Below are positions 18,301-26,425 of a stretch of 64,000 nucleotides of DNA, piece after piece. The position numbers and the translations under genes were made by a program. A model generated the notes under the pieces. That model saw nothing but the letters and a program-made list of their open reading frames with translations. It had not been told where the DNA came from and searched no databases. How positions within the stretch are numbered: position 1 is the first letter of the stretch; each line of letters starts with the position of its first letter. The stretch comes from Ensifer sp. LC163 (GTDB lineage: Bacteria; Pseudomonadota; Alphaproteobacteria; Rhizobiales; Rhizobiaceae), in assembly GCF_001695855.1 (NCBI RefSeq), contig NZ_MBSS01000006.1:1-64000 (forward strand), written 5' to 3'.

Positions 18301-19921
18301 CGATGTGCGCACTGTCACGAACGGCGAAGGCGTCGATCTCGTGCTGAACTCGCTCTTCGCCGAGGCGATGGAGCAGAGCCTGGCGCTCGTCAAACCGTTC
18401 GGCCGCTTCCTCGAACTCGGCAAGCGCGACTACTACGCCGACAGCAAGATCGGCCTCAGGCCGTTCCGCCGAAATGTCAGCTACTTCGGCATCGATGCGG
18501 ACCAGTTGCTGGTCAATGCTCCATCCCTGACCAAGCGGATCTTCACGGAGATCGGCGCCCTGTTCGAGGACGGCAAGCTGACGCCGTTGCCATACCGCGC
18601 CTTCGACTTCGACGAGATCGGCAATGCGTTCCGCCTGATGCAGAACGCGGGCCATATCGGCAAGATCGTCGTGCTGCCGCCGGTCGCCGGCAAACACCAG
18701 GTCGCAACGCGGCCGCACGGCGGCGTCAAGGTCGATCCCGACGGCATGCACCTTGTCGTCGGCGGCATCGGCGGTTTTGGTCTGGCTGCCGCCAACTGGC
18801 TTGCCGAGAAGGGTGCGACAAACATCGCGCTCTGCTCGCGCCGCGGTCTTGCCGACGCCGAAACGACGGCGATGATCGAGCTTTGGGCCAAGGCCGGCAT
18901 CTCGGCGACGGTTCATGCCTGCGACATCACCGACACGACCGCTGCGGATCGCCTGCTCAAGGAATTGCGGGCCATTGCACCGCTGCGCTCCATCGTCCAC
19001 GCAGCGATGGTGCTCGACGACGCGCTGATCAGCAACCTCAATCGCGAGCGCAACCGGCCCGTCATCGACACGAAGGCAAAGGGTGCAGCTGTCCTCGATC
19101 AGTTGACCCGCGGCGACGCGCTCGACAACTTCATCCTGTTCTCGTCGGCAACGACGCTGGTCGGCAATCCCGGCCAGGCAAACTATGTTGCGGCAAACGG
19201 TTATCTCGAGGGTCTTGCCCGTGCCCGGCGCGCGGAAGGACTGGCCGGCCTTGCGGTCGGGTTCGGCGCGATCGCCGACAAGGGCTACCTAGTACAGAAC
19301 ACCGACGTCAACGATCTCTTGGCCAAGCGTATCGGCAAGACGGCACTGAAGGCGCAGACGGCGCTCGACATGGTCGAGAGCCACCTTGCCGGCGATCCCG
19401 GCACGGTCGACGCTGCTGTCGTGATGATCTCAGAGATCGACTGGTCGGCTGCCCGCAACCTGCCGGTCGCCCGCAATGCGCTCTTCGAAGTCATCCTGCG
19501 CAGCGCCGATCAGCATTCGTCCGGCGGCGAAGGCACCAAGATGGACCTCGTCGCGATGATCGACGGCAAGTCTGCGCAGGAAGCCGAGGATATTCTCTTC
19601 GATCTGGTCGCCGGCGAAATTGCCGCCATCCTTCGTGTCTCGAAGGATACGGTCACGCGCAGCAAGGTGCTGAAGGAAATCGGCCTCGACAGCCTGATGG
19701 CCGTAGAGCTTGGAATGAGCTTCCAGCAGAACACCGGCTTCGACATGCCGCTCAGTGGCGTCGCAGACAACACGACGGTTGGCGACGTCGCCCGTAAGCT
19801 CTATGAGAAGGTCAGCAAGCGCGACCAGGGTGAAGAGAGCGACGGTGCCGACGACAAGTTGGTCACCGAACTGGCGCAACGGCATGTCGGCACGGCAAAG
19901 GAAAAAGCACAGAGCCAATGA
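12380..19921 (+). CDS. rkpA: Type I fatty-acid/polyketide synthase RkpA
   Basis: 2513 residues, one fully reducing module. KS about 1-425 with DTACSSSL (Cys171), His306 and His344. AT about 525-830 with GHSVG (Ser618). DH about 905-1190 with HVVDGKAILP (His922) and DATFH (Asp1087). A degenerate methyltransferase-like stretch about 1370-1500. ER about 1785-2100 with GAAGGVGLAAL (from Gly1923). KR about 2110-2290 with GGIGGFGLAAA (from Gly2128) and Tyr2269. ACP with IGLDSLMAVEL (Ser2438). With KR, DH and ER all apparently intact it should make saturated chains, like an animal FAS. It lacks a thioesterase, so release must use another enzyme, plausibly RkpG, which overlaps its stop by four bases. 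In S. meliloti rkpA is needed for K-antigen capsule and thought to make a special lipid. Confidence 0.95.
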   Translation: MAVEIIGRACLAPGAESPSALFKLLRQGKCTVTSIPSDRWDVARFWHPVMGTQGKTYSFAAGVLDQLYDFDPAVFGMSQREAMYMDPQQRVLLQLAWRALEDANISTTSLHGENVGVYIGASSLDHANLTVEDPAAAGPYFMTGNTLSIVSNRISHIFGLSGPSMTVDTACSSSLVALDQAMRALNAGEIDTAIVGGVNILAHPLPFVGFAQARMLSPEGLCRAYDNDGAGYVRAEGGVVFVLRRSDRARREKDRSYARIVATGVNSAGRTNGISLPSREAQANLLRAIYEGNGIDANQVAFVEGHGTGTKVGDPAEVWSIGTVIGANRRAPVPIGSIKSNIGHTEPASGLFGMMKAILALENNYLPASLHFDTPNEHIDFDGLNVRVTASPIELLRGKRARLAGINSFGFGGANAHVVISDPEPVSEDKINNPPSSGHVFLASAHTASSLEALLKDYKTRFANASKGEIRSMVAASGANRTHMRYRFAARSDHPEDIVRAIASHVEKPGSDIGEVGEAVTRDAKVAFVFSGNGSQWAGMGVEAFRENLHFRQCFTSVSALFKFHSDISLTELLTDPDLDKKLSDTKIAQPLLFAVQAALSDSLVAMGIKPVAVFGHSVGEIAAAYAAGALSMVDAVSIVAKRSLHQDLLAGHGTMAAVMLGEDAARTFAEARGLNELCVAAVNAHNSVTISGPAHEISAFRDAARKAKIPVQILDINYPFHHPIIDRAKDAFLSDIPDIAPRRAEVTYLSTVTGAALDGTQLDPDYWWKNVREPVRFQAAAEAAIELGCRLFVEISPRPILSSYVKETIKQAAAPGMVVPTLLRDVGETGQDPISAAMARAVAHGAIVDTARVFGKRNAAISLPSLPFEPVELRPAATTDATDLFGRTAKPYRLTGWRSDPNSGSWKNHVDAPLFPDLAEHVVDGKAILPGSGFIEIAVAAAQQFYGTDEVEITNLEIVRPLELSDSRIMELSTILSPETGDIEIRSRERLSEDDWAVHAVARSRKPLPSEERQPPSFAGMQKTATVAPAKAYDTARQFGLDYGPRFQLLAKAVAYDDRIVDVELKSPDKSGHPLVTYALNPISVDATFHGLVALFDRFTGDKSGAPYIPVRFGSVRVVNAGKPIARATIEIERVSANSIKAKFHFFDASGDPIAHFEDCRFRRTYLRKHKTLDALSFHYETVLSDTLLPTTETVARTPLTLSVASAADTGVDNTTLLFNAAIYRACQEIALKLGKGRSIVRSDSLPGDFAFQCFLASCLYVLEDAGLCEHKDGVWVVAQEFSLPSVPEILRDLYGERPDRAVEAVLINNAYAEALARLDVLLATPVGGDTEAVANVGFISDATLDHQAVHSQASRQRMALVLDAVENALRAQPAGTRLRIIELGSVSAGFTRRIATLAAKHGASLSVVEPRDNAQRGLELAFENDAHVRVLKKGDLATQAPFDLAISASDRLYGLIEDDIDVRAALRSTLRRSGGLVAAVDAPSLFNDFALGLSDGWFARSQTAEFPIGNLAAVPHWQKCLADLDLREIDVTDRECASGNVIVLEARGVEAPAAAEVGAAAAASAPGSYLLLQAGASKAKQLSAGAIPIDLTGDTATDTTLLRDALGAFRDRPVRAVFLSSSASKSRTDESASLQTQVLALSAVAEVLRQHVGDTDPNGDARPRLVLVAPGGAPVAGRMSGTTVASSGTNAGLWAFARVLQNEYEFLDVHALDLDADLTSTEQKVAASLPLLAVSGTNREWLLEGPNGSLSEIRAVPGPTDSAHGSTASFEAATIRQRVASQVGSIVWEESNMPPAGPGDVVVKVAATGLNFRDVMWAMGLLPEEALEDGFAGATIGMELSGHVVAVGAGVDDLSIGDAVMAIASAAFSTHAVVSRAGVARLPQSVSPVAAATVPVAFLTAYYAMVELGRIQAGETILIHGAAGGVGLAALQVAKLKGAKVIATAGTREKRRFLSMLGADHVFDSRSLGFVNDVRTVTNGEGVDLVLNSLFAEAMEQSLALVKPFGRFLELGKRDYYADSKIGLRPFRRNVSYFGIDADQLLVNAPSLTKRIFTEIGALFEDGKLTPLPYRAFDFDEIGNAFRLMQNAGHIGKIVVLPPVAGKHQVATRPHGGVKVDPDGMHLVVGGIGGFGLAAANWLAEKGATNIALCSRRGLADAETTAMIELWAKAGISATVHACDITDTTAADRLLKELRAIAPLRSIVHAAMVLDDALISNLNRERNRPVIDTKAKGAAVLDQLTRGDALDNFILFSSATTLVGNPGQANYVAANGYLEGLARARRAEGLAGLAVGFGAIADKGYLVQNTDVNDLLAKRIGKTALKAQTALDMVESHLAGDPGTVDAAVVMISEIDWSAARNLPVARNALFEVILRSADQHSSGGEGTKMDLVAMIDGKSAQEAEDILFDLVAGEIAAILRVSKDTVTRSKVLKEIGLDSLMAVELGMSFQQNTGFDMPLSGVADNTTVGDVARKLYEKVSKRDQGEESDGADDKLVTELAQRHVGTAKEKAQSQ

Positions 19922-21333
19922 GCACGAACGGAAACGGTCCCGGCTCATCCAAGATGACCAGCAGCCTCAAGGAGAACCTGCTGGACCGGATGAGAAACAC
20001 GCATCAATCCTCCGAGCGCAACCGCATGGCGCGTTCGGAGCGGGAGATGCCGCCGCCGGCCCGCCGGCAACAGGCCCGTTTCGAGGATCTGCCGGAGTAC
20101 AAGCAGGTTCTGACCCAGAAGTTCGCAAGCGAGCAGCTCGGTATCGCCAACCCGTTCTACCGCGCGCATCAGACCGCGGCCGGCGCCACCACCATCATCG
20201 ACGGCCGCAAGCTGATCAACTTCGCGTCCTACGACTATCTCGGCCTCAACCGGCACGCGGAGGTGCTGGCAAGGGCGCGGGAAACCGTCGAGACCTTTGG
20301 GATATCCGCCTCGGCCAGCCGTCTGGTCGCCGGCGAGCGACCCGTCCATGTGGAGCTGGAAGAAAAGATCGCGCGCTTCTACGGCGTCGATGCCGCCGTC
20401 TGCTTCGTCAGCGGCTATCTGACCAATGTCGCGGCCATCAGCTGCCTGATGGGACCGAAGGATCTCGTCGTCCATGACGAATTCATCCACAACAGCGCGC
20501 TTGCCGGCATCAAGCTCTCCGGCGCCACGCGCCGGCTGTTCAAGCACAATGACGCCAGCGACCTGGAACATGTGCTGCGCACGGTCTCGGGCGACTATCG
20601 CCGTATCCTGGTCATCGTCGAGGGCATCTACTCGATGGACGGCGACATCGCCGACCTGCCGGCTCTTTTGAAGCTCAAGGCCGAGTACGGATTCTGGCTG
20701 ATGGTCGATGAAGCCCATTCGCTGGGGGTCGTCGGCAAACATGGCCGTGGCCTTGCCGAGCACTTCGGCGTCGATCCGAATGAGATCGACATCTGGATGG
20801 GAACGCTTTCGAAAACGACGTCCAGTTGCGGCGGATACATTGCCGGAAGCGAAGCGCTCGTGGCCGTGCTCAAGGCGTCTGCCGGAGGCTTCGTCTACAG
20901 CGTCGGCCTTGCGCCGGTTCTGGCCGCTTCGGCAGCCGGCAGCCTCGATGTGCTTGCACGCGAGCCGTCGCGCACGGCCGCCCTCAGACGCAATGGCGCG
21001 CTCTTCCTCAAGCTCGCCAAGGAGGCGGGTCTGGATACGGGCCTCAGCAGCGGTTTTTCGGTGGTGCCGGTGCTGGTCGGGGATTCCCTGCGTGCTGTGC
21101 AGCTGTCCAACGATCTGCTCGCCGCCGGCGTCAATGCGCTGCCGATCATCCACCCGGCCGTTCCCGAAGGACTGGCGCGGCTGCGCTTCTTCATCACCAG
21201 CGACCACACCGAAGAGCAGATCCGCAAGACGGTGGCCCTGACGGCGGAACGCCTGAAGGATCTGACCGAACGCAACTTCGGTCTCGGCGGCATCGATATC
21301 GACCAGATGATGAAGGCGCTCTCGGCGCGCTGA
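19918..21333 (+). CDS. rkpG: Alpha-oxoamine synthase family acyltransferase RkpG
   Basis: 471 residues. After about 90 residues of charged N-terminal extension comes the fold-type I PLP core of 8-amino-7-oxononanoate/5-aminolevulinate/serine palmitoyl synthases: FASYDYLGLNRH, the DEAHSLGVVGKHGRGL block, and GTLSKTTSSCGGY with PLP-binding Lys299. The family condenses an acyl thioester with an amino acid and loses CO2. ATGA overlap with rkpA implies co-translation, so the acyl donor is probably the chain on the RkpA ACP. That pairing, and which amino acid is used, is inference. Confidence 0.9.
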   Translation: MSTNGNGPGSSKMTSSLKENLLDRMRNTHQSSERNRMARSEREMPPPARRQQARFEDLPEYKQVLTQKFASEQLGIANPFYRAHQTAAGATTIIDGRKLINFASYDYLGLNRHAEVLARARETVETFGISASASRLVAGERPVHVELEEKIARFYGVDAAVCFVSGYLTNVAAISCLMGPKDLVVHDEFIHNSALAGIKLSGATRRLFKHNDASDLEHVLRTVSGDYRRILVIVEGIYSMDGDIADLPALLKLKAEYGFWLMVDEAHSLGVVGKHGRGLAEHFGVDPNEIDIWMGTLSKTTSSCGGYIAGSEALVAVLKASAGGFVYSVGLAPVLAASAAGSLDVLAREPSRTAALRRNGALFLKLAKEAGLDTGLSSGFSVVPVLVGDSLRAVQLSNDLLAAGVNALPIIHPAVPEGLARLRFFITSDHTEEQIRKTVALTAERLKDLTERNFGLGGIDIDQMMKALSAR

Positions 21334-21385
21334 GGACGAAGTGCAGGCGCCCTTCAGGGGCCGGATGCCGCGGGCGGAAACCTGA

Positions 21386-22204
21386 ATGACCCATGTGATC
21401 ATCACCGGCGGCTCGAGCGGCATAGGGCTGGCGATCGCATCGATCTATGCCGGTCGCGGCGCGCGCCTTTCGCTGATCGCCCGCTCGAGCGAGATCCTGA
21501 AACGCGCACAGGACGAACTCACATCAAAGTCGACAAGTGCCGGCGATGTCCGGATCGAGACTGCGGATGTTGCGAAGGAAGACGAAATCGCCGCGGCCAT
21601 CCATCGCTGCGAAGCTGAATTCGGACCCTGCGACATCCTGGTGACCTCCGCCGGCGTCGTCGAGCCGGGCCGGTTCGAGGAACTTCCCAGCGCCGCCTTC
21701 CAGCGCCAGATGGAGACGAATTTCTCCGGTACCGTTCATGCGGTTCGCGCCGTCTACGCCGGCATGAAACAGCGCCAGCGTGGAAAGATCATGATGATCT
21801 CCTCCGGCGCCGGCCTTCTCGGCATCTATGGCTACTCGGCCTATTGTGCCTCCAAGTTCGCGCTCCACGGCTTTGCCCAGGCGCTTCGCTCCGAGGCGCG
21901 CGCGCATGGGATAGATGTCTCCATCTGCTTCCCGCCCGATACGCAAACGCCGCAGTTCCAGCGCGAGCTCGCCTTCCGCCCCCCTGAGGCTGCCGCCGTC
22001 ATGGGTACGGTCCGCCCCTGGCCGGCAGAAGCGGTCGCCCGCAAGGTTGTCGCCGGCATCGAGCGTGGGCGGTTCGAAGTCTATTTTGGCCTGACACTTC
22101 TTCTTCTTGGCCGGTTCGGCCCGGCTGTCAGACCGCTTCTCAACTGGTGGTTCGACCGGGCAATTGCCCGCAGTAGCGGTGGAGTATCAAAGGGCGGCCG
22201 GTGA
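21386..22204 (+). CDS. rkpH: Short-chain dehydrogenase/reductase RkpH
   Basis: 272 residues, classical SDR: cofactor motif ITGGSSGIGLAIA, a Ser in MMISSGAG, and YSAYCASKF with the catalytic Tyr-x3-Lys. The C-terminal part has a hydrophobic stretch (TLLLLGRFGPAVRPLLNWWF) as seen in 3-ketodihydrosphingosine-reductase-like SDRs, suggesting membrane association. Standing next to an alpha-oxoamine synthase, it could reduce the 3-keto group of the RkpG product; this is inferred from gene order. Confidence 0.88.
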   Translation: MTHVIITGGSSGIGLAIASIYAGRGARLSLIARSSEILKRAQDELTSKSTSAGDVRIETADVAKEDEIAAAIHRCEAEFGPCDILVTSAGVVEPGRFEELPSAAFQRQMETNFSGTVHAVRAVYAGMKQRQRGKIMMISSGAGLLGIYGYSAYCASKFALHGFAQALRSEARAHGIDVSICFPPDTQTPQFQRELAFRPPEAAAVMGTVRPWPAEAVARKVVAGIERGRFEVYFGLTLLLLGRFGPAVRPLLNWWFDRAIARSSGGVSKGGR

Positions 22205-22247
22205 CGGCGCTTGTGCGCGCCAGCGATAGGATCTAAGTGTCGGACGG

Positions 22248-23894
22248 ATGCCGTGCTGCATGAGGCGGCGCCGGCGGGCAAGAAAGCATGAAGGTTTCCG
22301 CTTGGCGTTGCTCCCCTTTCAATTGCACGACTATCCGATAACACTGACGGTCTGTTGTTTCATCTTGTCCTGTGCGGTGATCTTCTTCACCGATCGCTTT
22401 GCTCTGCCGAAACGAGAGCGCCGGGCAAACCCCTCTCCCTTTGGCCGCAGGCAGGACATCATCGACGTGATCGCGCGCCTGCCGGTCATCGCGCTGGTGT
22501 TCGCCGGTTTCTTCGCAGGCTCCTGGCGGCCGCTCTATGCCGCCGCCGGCACGATGAGCTTCTTCATCATCTTCACCGGGATTTCTCGGGCCAAGTTCAA
22601 GTTCATCCGCGAGCCGCTGATTTTTTCCGACATCGCGCTCGTCGTCGACGTCTTCAAATACAAGACGATCTTCTATGCCAGTTCGCTGAACATCGTGTTC
22701 TGGACCGTCGCCTTTCTCTATGTCTTCGGCGTCTCCGGGCTCTATCTCTATTTCGAGCCGGCGATCCTGCCCAACAGCGGCAAGGTCTTCTGGATCCTGA
22801 TGATGGTGGCGGTCGCGGCAGGCCCATGGCTTCTGCTGTTCTACGGTCCGGTGAACCGACCGACGGCGGCGCTCGTCCAGAGGCTCGTCAAGGTGCTCGA
22901 CGTCAAGATGAACACGGTGCGCTTCGGCACCTTCGGGTCGGTGATCTTCCGCTTCATCATCTGGCTCGGCGTCAAGCGCGAGAAGATCGTCGCCGAACTG
23001 TCGGAAATCGTCAGGGCGGCGGTCCAGGACCTGATCGGTGACGACGGCTCACCGCTGATCGTCGTCTGGCAATCGGAGTCCTTCATCGACATGCGGCATT
23101 TCGGCGTCGACACGCTGAAGATGCCGACACTCGACCGGTTGCGGCGCCAGGCTGCCCAATGGGGGCGTCTCAGCAGCGTCTTCGAAGGCGGCTATACGCT
23201 GCGCACGGAATTTGCCGTCATCAGCGGCCTTGTACCCGACGATATCCACGTGGATGCGAGCTACCCCTATTTGCGCGCATCGCATTATTCCGACGTCGTC
23301 TGGCCGGGCAAGATGAAGCGCGCCGGCTGGCACACCCATTTCATGCATCCCTACGACCGCACGTTCTTCCTGCGCCACAAGGCCATGCCGCAGCTCGGCT
23401 TTGCCGAACTGACGATGCTCGACGGCTTCGACCATGTGCCAGCCCGCGATGGGCCATATGTCTCGGACGAAAAGCTCGCCGCCAAGGTCATCGACGCCTG
23501 CGAGCAACTGCCGGAGGAAAAGAACGGTTTCGTTTTCGTGGCATCGATGGCAAACCACGGCCCCTGGGAGCCGGGCCGGGTTGGCGACCTCACCAATCCG
23601 GTGGACATCTACCTGGCGATCCTGGAGCAATCGGATGCGGCACTGAAGCAACTGACCGATCGGCTCGACAAGCTCGACCGGCCCGTCTGGTTCGTCTTCT
23701 ATGGCGATCATGCGCCGCTGCTGAAATCTTTCGCGGACCCCTTCCCGGATCCACGCACGGACTATCTCATCGTGCCGCTCGCCAAGGCGAAATCGACGCA
23801 TCATCGACCGACCGAACCACGGGACGTGGCGGCGTGGGACCTGATCGAGGCGCTGCTCAATCACGCCAACCTCAAGAAGGACACGCTGCGTTAG
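22248..23894 (+). CDS. rkpI: LtaS-like membrane phosphotransferase RkpI
   Basis: 548 residues. Five predicted membrane spans fill the first 200 or so residues, followed by an extracytoplasmic alkaline-phosphatase-superfamily domain. Its active-site landmarks mirror lipoteichoic acid synthase: Glu277 in WQSESF, the nucleophile Thr317 in GGYTLRTEF (LtaS has T-x3-EF), and Asp487-His488 in FYGDHAPLL. LtaS-type enzymes move phosphoglycerol or related head groups onto acceptors outside the membrane. In S. meliloti rkpI is required for K-antigen. The exact start is uncertain: the first ATG at 22248 gives an Arg-rich leader, and a later start is possible. Confidence 0.85.
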   Translation: MPCCMRRRRRARKHEGFRLALLPFQLHDYPITLTVCCFILSCAVIFFTDRFALPKRERRANPSPFGRRQDIIDVIARLPVIALVFAGFFAGSWRPLYAAAGTMSFFIIFTGISRAKFKFIREPLIFSDIALVVDVFKYKTIFYASSLNIVFWTVAFLYVFGVSGLYLYFEPAILPNSGKVFWILMMVAVAAGPWLLLFYGPVNRPTAALVQRLVKVLDVKMNTVRFGTFGSVIFRFIIWLGVKREKIVAELSEIVRAAVQDLIGDDGSPLIVVWQSESFIDMRHFGVDTLKMPTLDRLRRQAAQWGRLSSVFEGGYTLRTEFAVISGLVPDDIHVDASYPYLRASHYSDVVWPGKMKRAGWHTHFMHPYDRTFFLRHKAMPQLGFAELTMLDGFDHVPARDGPYVSDEKLAAKVIDACEQLPEEKNGFVFVASMANHGPWEPGRVGDLTNPVDIYLAILEQSDAALKQLTDRLDKLDRPVWFVFYGDHAPLLKSFADPFPDPRTDYLIVPLAKAKSTHHRPTEPRDVAAWDLIEALLNHANLKKDTLR

Positions 23895-23907
23895 CGGCGG
23901 CGAGACG

Positions 23908-25236
23908 ATGGAAAACGCTGCGTTTAACACTCGCGTGTCAGCCGATCGGCCAAGCCGGCGGGTATTCCTGTTCCTGCAAGGCCCCTCATCGCCGATCTTC
24001 CGCAAGATCGCCGATCGGCTCAAAGGCTACGGCCACGCCTGCCTGCGGATAAACCTCAACGTCGGCGACCAGATCTTCTGGCGACGCAAGGGTGCCTTCA
24101 ACTACCGCGGAAAATCGGAAGACTGGACGGCATATCTGGAACGGTTCATCGACGCCCACCAGGTCACCGACATGATCCTGCTTGGAGAAGAGCGCCCCTA
24201 CCATCAGGCCGCCACCGCTGCCGCACGGCGCGCCGGCGTCGCAATCACCATCGTCGAGATGGGCTACCTCAGACCCGACTGGTTGACGCTGGAGCGCGAC
24301 GGCATGTCGTCGAACTCGCACTTTCCCACCGATGCCGTCCACATCGTCGAAGCAGCAAGGAACTTGCCGGAGCCGGATTGGCGCAAGTACTACAGCCAGA
24401 CCTTTTTGGCCGATGCGAGTTACGATCTTCTCTACAACCTGCCCAACGTCTTCCTGTGGTTTCTCTTTCCGCACTACCGGCGGCACGCGATCTTTCATCC
24501 GCTTGCCGAATACGCCGGCTGGATCCGCCGGCTTCTCACCGGCAAGCGGCGCAGTACCGAAGCTGAGGAGACCGCGCGTGCGCTGCTTACGGGGGGCGGA
24601 CCCTATTTCGTCTACCCGTTGCAGCTCGAAACCGATTTCCAGCTGCGCGCCCACTCGCCGTTCCATAGCCAGAAGGACGCAATCGACGAGGTCATGCGCT
24701 CGTTTGCAGCCCATGCGGTTGAGGACCACAAACTGGTCTTCAAGGTGCACCCGCTCGACAATGATCTTATCGCCTGGCGCAAGTTCATCGAAGCGAAGGC
24801 AGCGGAACTCGGGCTGACAGGGCGCGTCTTCTATCTCGATGGCGGCAATCTGGATGTGCTGGCAGAGGCCAGTGCGGGCATGGTCACGGTCAACTCGACC
24901 GCCGGCCTGCATGCGCTGAAGCAGGGCCGGCCGGTCAAGGTGCTGGGCACGGCTGTGTTCGACATCGCCGGCCTGACGGACCAGCAGTCGCTGAAGGATT
25001 TCTGGCAAAGGCCAACGGTACCCGAGGCCGAAGTGAGCGCCGCCATGTTCCGGCTGCTCGCCGCCTCGATCCAAGTTCGCGGCAACTTCTATTCGCAAGC
25101 AGGCACCGATGCCGGTGCGCGGGCAATCGCCGAGCGTCTGCATGAGAACACGGTCAATCAGCCCGGCGCCTTCGTCGATCCACCGCCACGCCGGAAGCCG
25201 CAGAAAAGACAATGGCCAGCCTCGCCATCCGCATAG
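23908..25236 (+). CDS. rkpJ: Capsule polysaccharide biosynthesis/export protein RkpJ (KpsS type)
   Basis: 442 residues of the Capsule_synth (KpsS/LipB) family: N-terminal FLFLQGPSSPIFRKIADRLK, the RINLNVGDQIFW block, a central YFVYPLQLETDFQLRAHSPF block, FKVHPLDN, and a C-terminal NSTAGLHALKQGRPVKVLG motif. KpsS homologues add a beta-Kdo linker to the lipid carrying group 2 capsules. The neighbouring kpsF fits a Kdo requirement. The last 20 residues are basic and proline-rich. Confidence 0.9.
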   Translation: MENAAFNTRVSADRPSRRVFLFLQGPSSPIFRKIADRLKGYGHACLRINLNVGDQIFWRRKGAFNYRGKSEDWTAYLERFIDAHQVTDMILLGEERPYHQAATAAARRAGVAITIVEMGYLRPDWLTLERDGMSSNSHFPTDAVHIVEAARNLPEPDWRKYYSQTFLADASYDLLYNLPNVFLWFLFPHYRRHAIFHPLAEYAGWIRRLLTGKRRSTEAEETARALLTGGGPYFVYPLQLETDFQLRAHSPFHSQKDAIDEVMRSFAAHAVEDHKLVFKVHPLDNDLIAWRKFIEAKAAELGLTGRVFYLDGGNLDVLAEASAGMVTVNSTAGLHALKQGRPVKVLGTAVFDIAGLTDQQSLKDFWQRPTVPEAEVSAAMFRLLAASIQVRGNFYSQAGTDAGARAIAERLHENTVNQPGAFVDPPPRRKPQKRQWPASPSA

Positions 25237-25243
25237 GCTGGCC
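25214..25243. terminator. Possible hairpin at the rkpJ/kpsF convergence
   Basis: GGCCAGCCT (25214-25222) and AGGCTGGCC (25235-25243) form a 9-bp inverted repeat spanning the rkpJ stop. An A-rich run (25254-25260) lies just beyond. The poor T-tract makes true termination uncertain. Confidence 0.3.
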
Positions 25244-25269
25244 GTCAACGATCGAAAAAAGGGCTGGGA

Positions 25270-26280
25270 TCAGGCAACGCCGGCGCGAAGCAGGTCGTGA
25301 ATGTGCAGGATGCCGATCGGAAGCCCGTCTTCGTCGACGAGGAACAGCACCGTCACCTTGTGATCCTGCATGAACTCCATCGCACCACTTGCCAGAACGT
25401 CACCCCTGATGACGCGGGGGTTGCGCGACATCACCGCCTCGACGGTCTGCGCAAGCAGATCGCCCGACATGTGGCGACGAAGGTCGCCGTCGGTGATGAC
25501 GCCGGTCAGCTTGCCGTCTTCGTCGACGATGCCGACGACGCCGAACCCTTTGGACGACATTTCGATGACGGCTTCGCTCATCGGGCGGCCGACGCTCAAG
25601 AGCGGCACCTGTTCGCCAACATGCGCCAGCTCGCGCACTAGGCGCAACTGTGCGCCCAGCTTGCCGCCGGGATGGAACGTCTTGAAATCTTCGGCGGAGA
25701 AGCCGCGGCGCTCGAGCAGGGCAATGGCCAGCGCGTCGCCGACCGCCAGCTGCAGCATCGCCGACGTCGTCGGTGCCAGCCCGTGCGGACAGGCTTCCTG
25801 AACCTTCGGCAGAACGATCGGCACTTCGGAGTTGCGGGCAAGCACGCTGTCACGGTTGGACGAGATCGAAACGATCGGCACCTTGAAGCGCTTGGCGTAG
25901 GTCAGCATGTTGGCGAGTTCCGCCGTCTCGCCCGACCAGGACAAGAGGATCAGCACATCCTGCGACGTAACCATGCCGAGATCGCCGTGGCTCGCCTCGG
26001 TCGGGTGAACGAAATAGGCCGATGTGCCTGTCGATGCCATGGTCGCGGCCATCTTGCGGCCGATATGGCCGCTCTTGCCGACGCCGGAAACGACAACGCG
26101 CCCCTGGCTTTCGCCGATGAGTTCGATCGCCTCGACCATGCTTTGCGCAAACGCCGCGTCGGCACCGAGATGATCGGCCAGAGCCTTGATGCCCGTCATC
26201 GCCGTCGTCAGCGTTCTGCCGACCGACTCCAATGCGGCAAAACCGCGACGCTCATCCGCTGATGCGTGTCTCAAACCCAT
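25270..26280 (-). CDS. kpsF: D-arabinose 5-phosphate isomerase, KpsF/GutQ family
   Basis: 336 residues: a SIS sugar-isomerase domain (about 40-180, VVVSGVGKSGHIGRKMAATM, GDLGMVTSQDVLILLSWSGET split across two blocks) followed by two CBS domains (about 205-330). It interconverts ribulose 5-phosphate and arabinose 5-phosphate, the first step to Kdo. The ATG at 26280 matches family length; the frame runs another 67 codons upstream without similarity. Its place beside the rkp genes suggests it is the capsule-dedicated paralogue (kpsF3-like). Confidence 0.92.
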   Translation of the reverse strand: MGLRHASADERRGFAALESVGRTLTTAMTGIKALADHLGADAAFAQSMVEAIELIGESQGRVVVSGVGKSGHIGRKMAATMASTGTSAYFVHPTEASHGDLGMVTSQDVLILLSWSGETAELANMLTYAKRFKVPIVSISSNRDSVLARNSEVPIVLPKVQEACPHGLAPTTSAMLQLAVGDALAIALLERRGFSAEDFKTFHPGGKLGAQLRLVRELAHVGEQVPLLSVGRPMSEAVIEMSSKGFGVVGIVDEDGKLTGVITDGDLRRHMSGDLLAQTVEAVMSRNPRVIRGDVLASGAMEFMQDHKVTVLFLVDEDGLPIGILHIHDLLRAGVA

Positions 26281-26425
26281 GGTGTTTCCATTCCCGCGAA
26301 GACGTTTGCGCCGGTTAGAAGCGGCGTTTCCCAGACCCATTGCAGGCAGATAGGCGCTTTTTGTTGGCAAACCAAGCCAAAGCCGTCGAGTTTCGGCAGG
26401 AAATCCCGCAAAGACGGCGTTTTCG

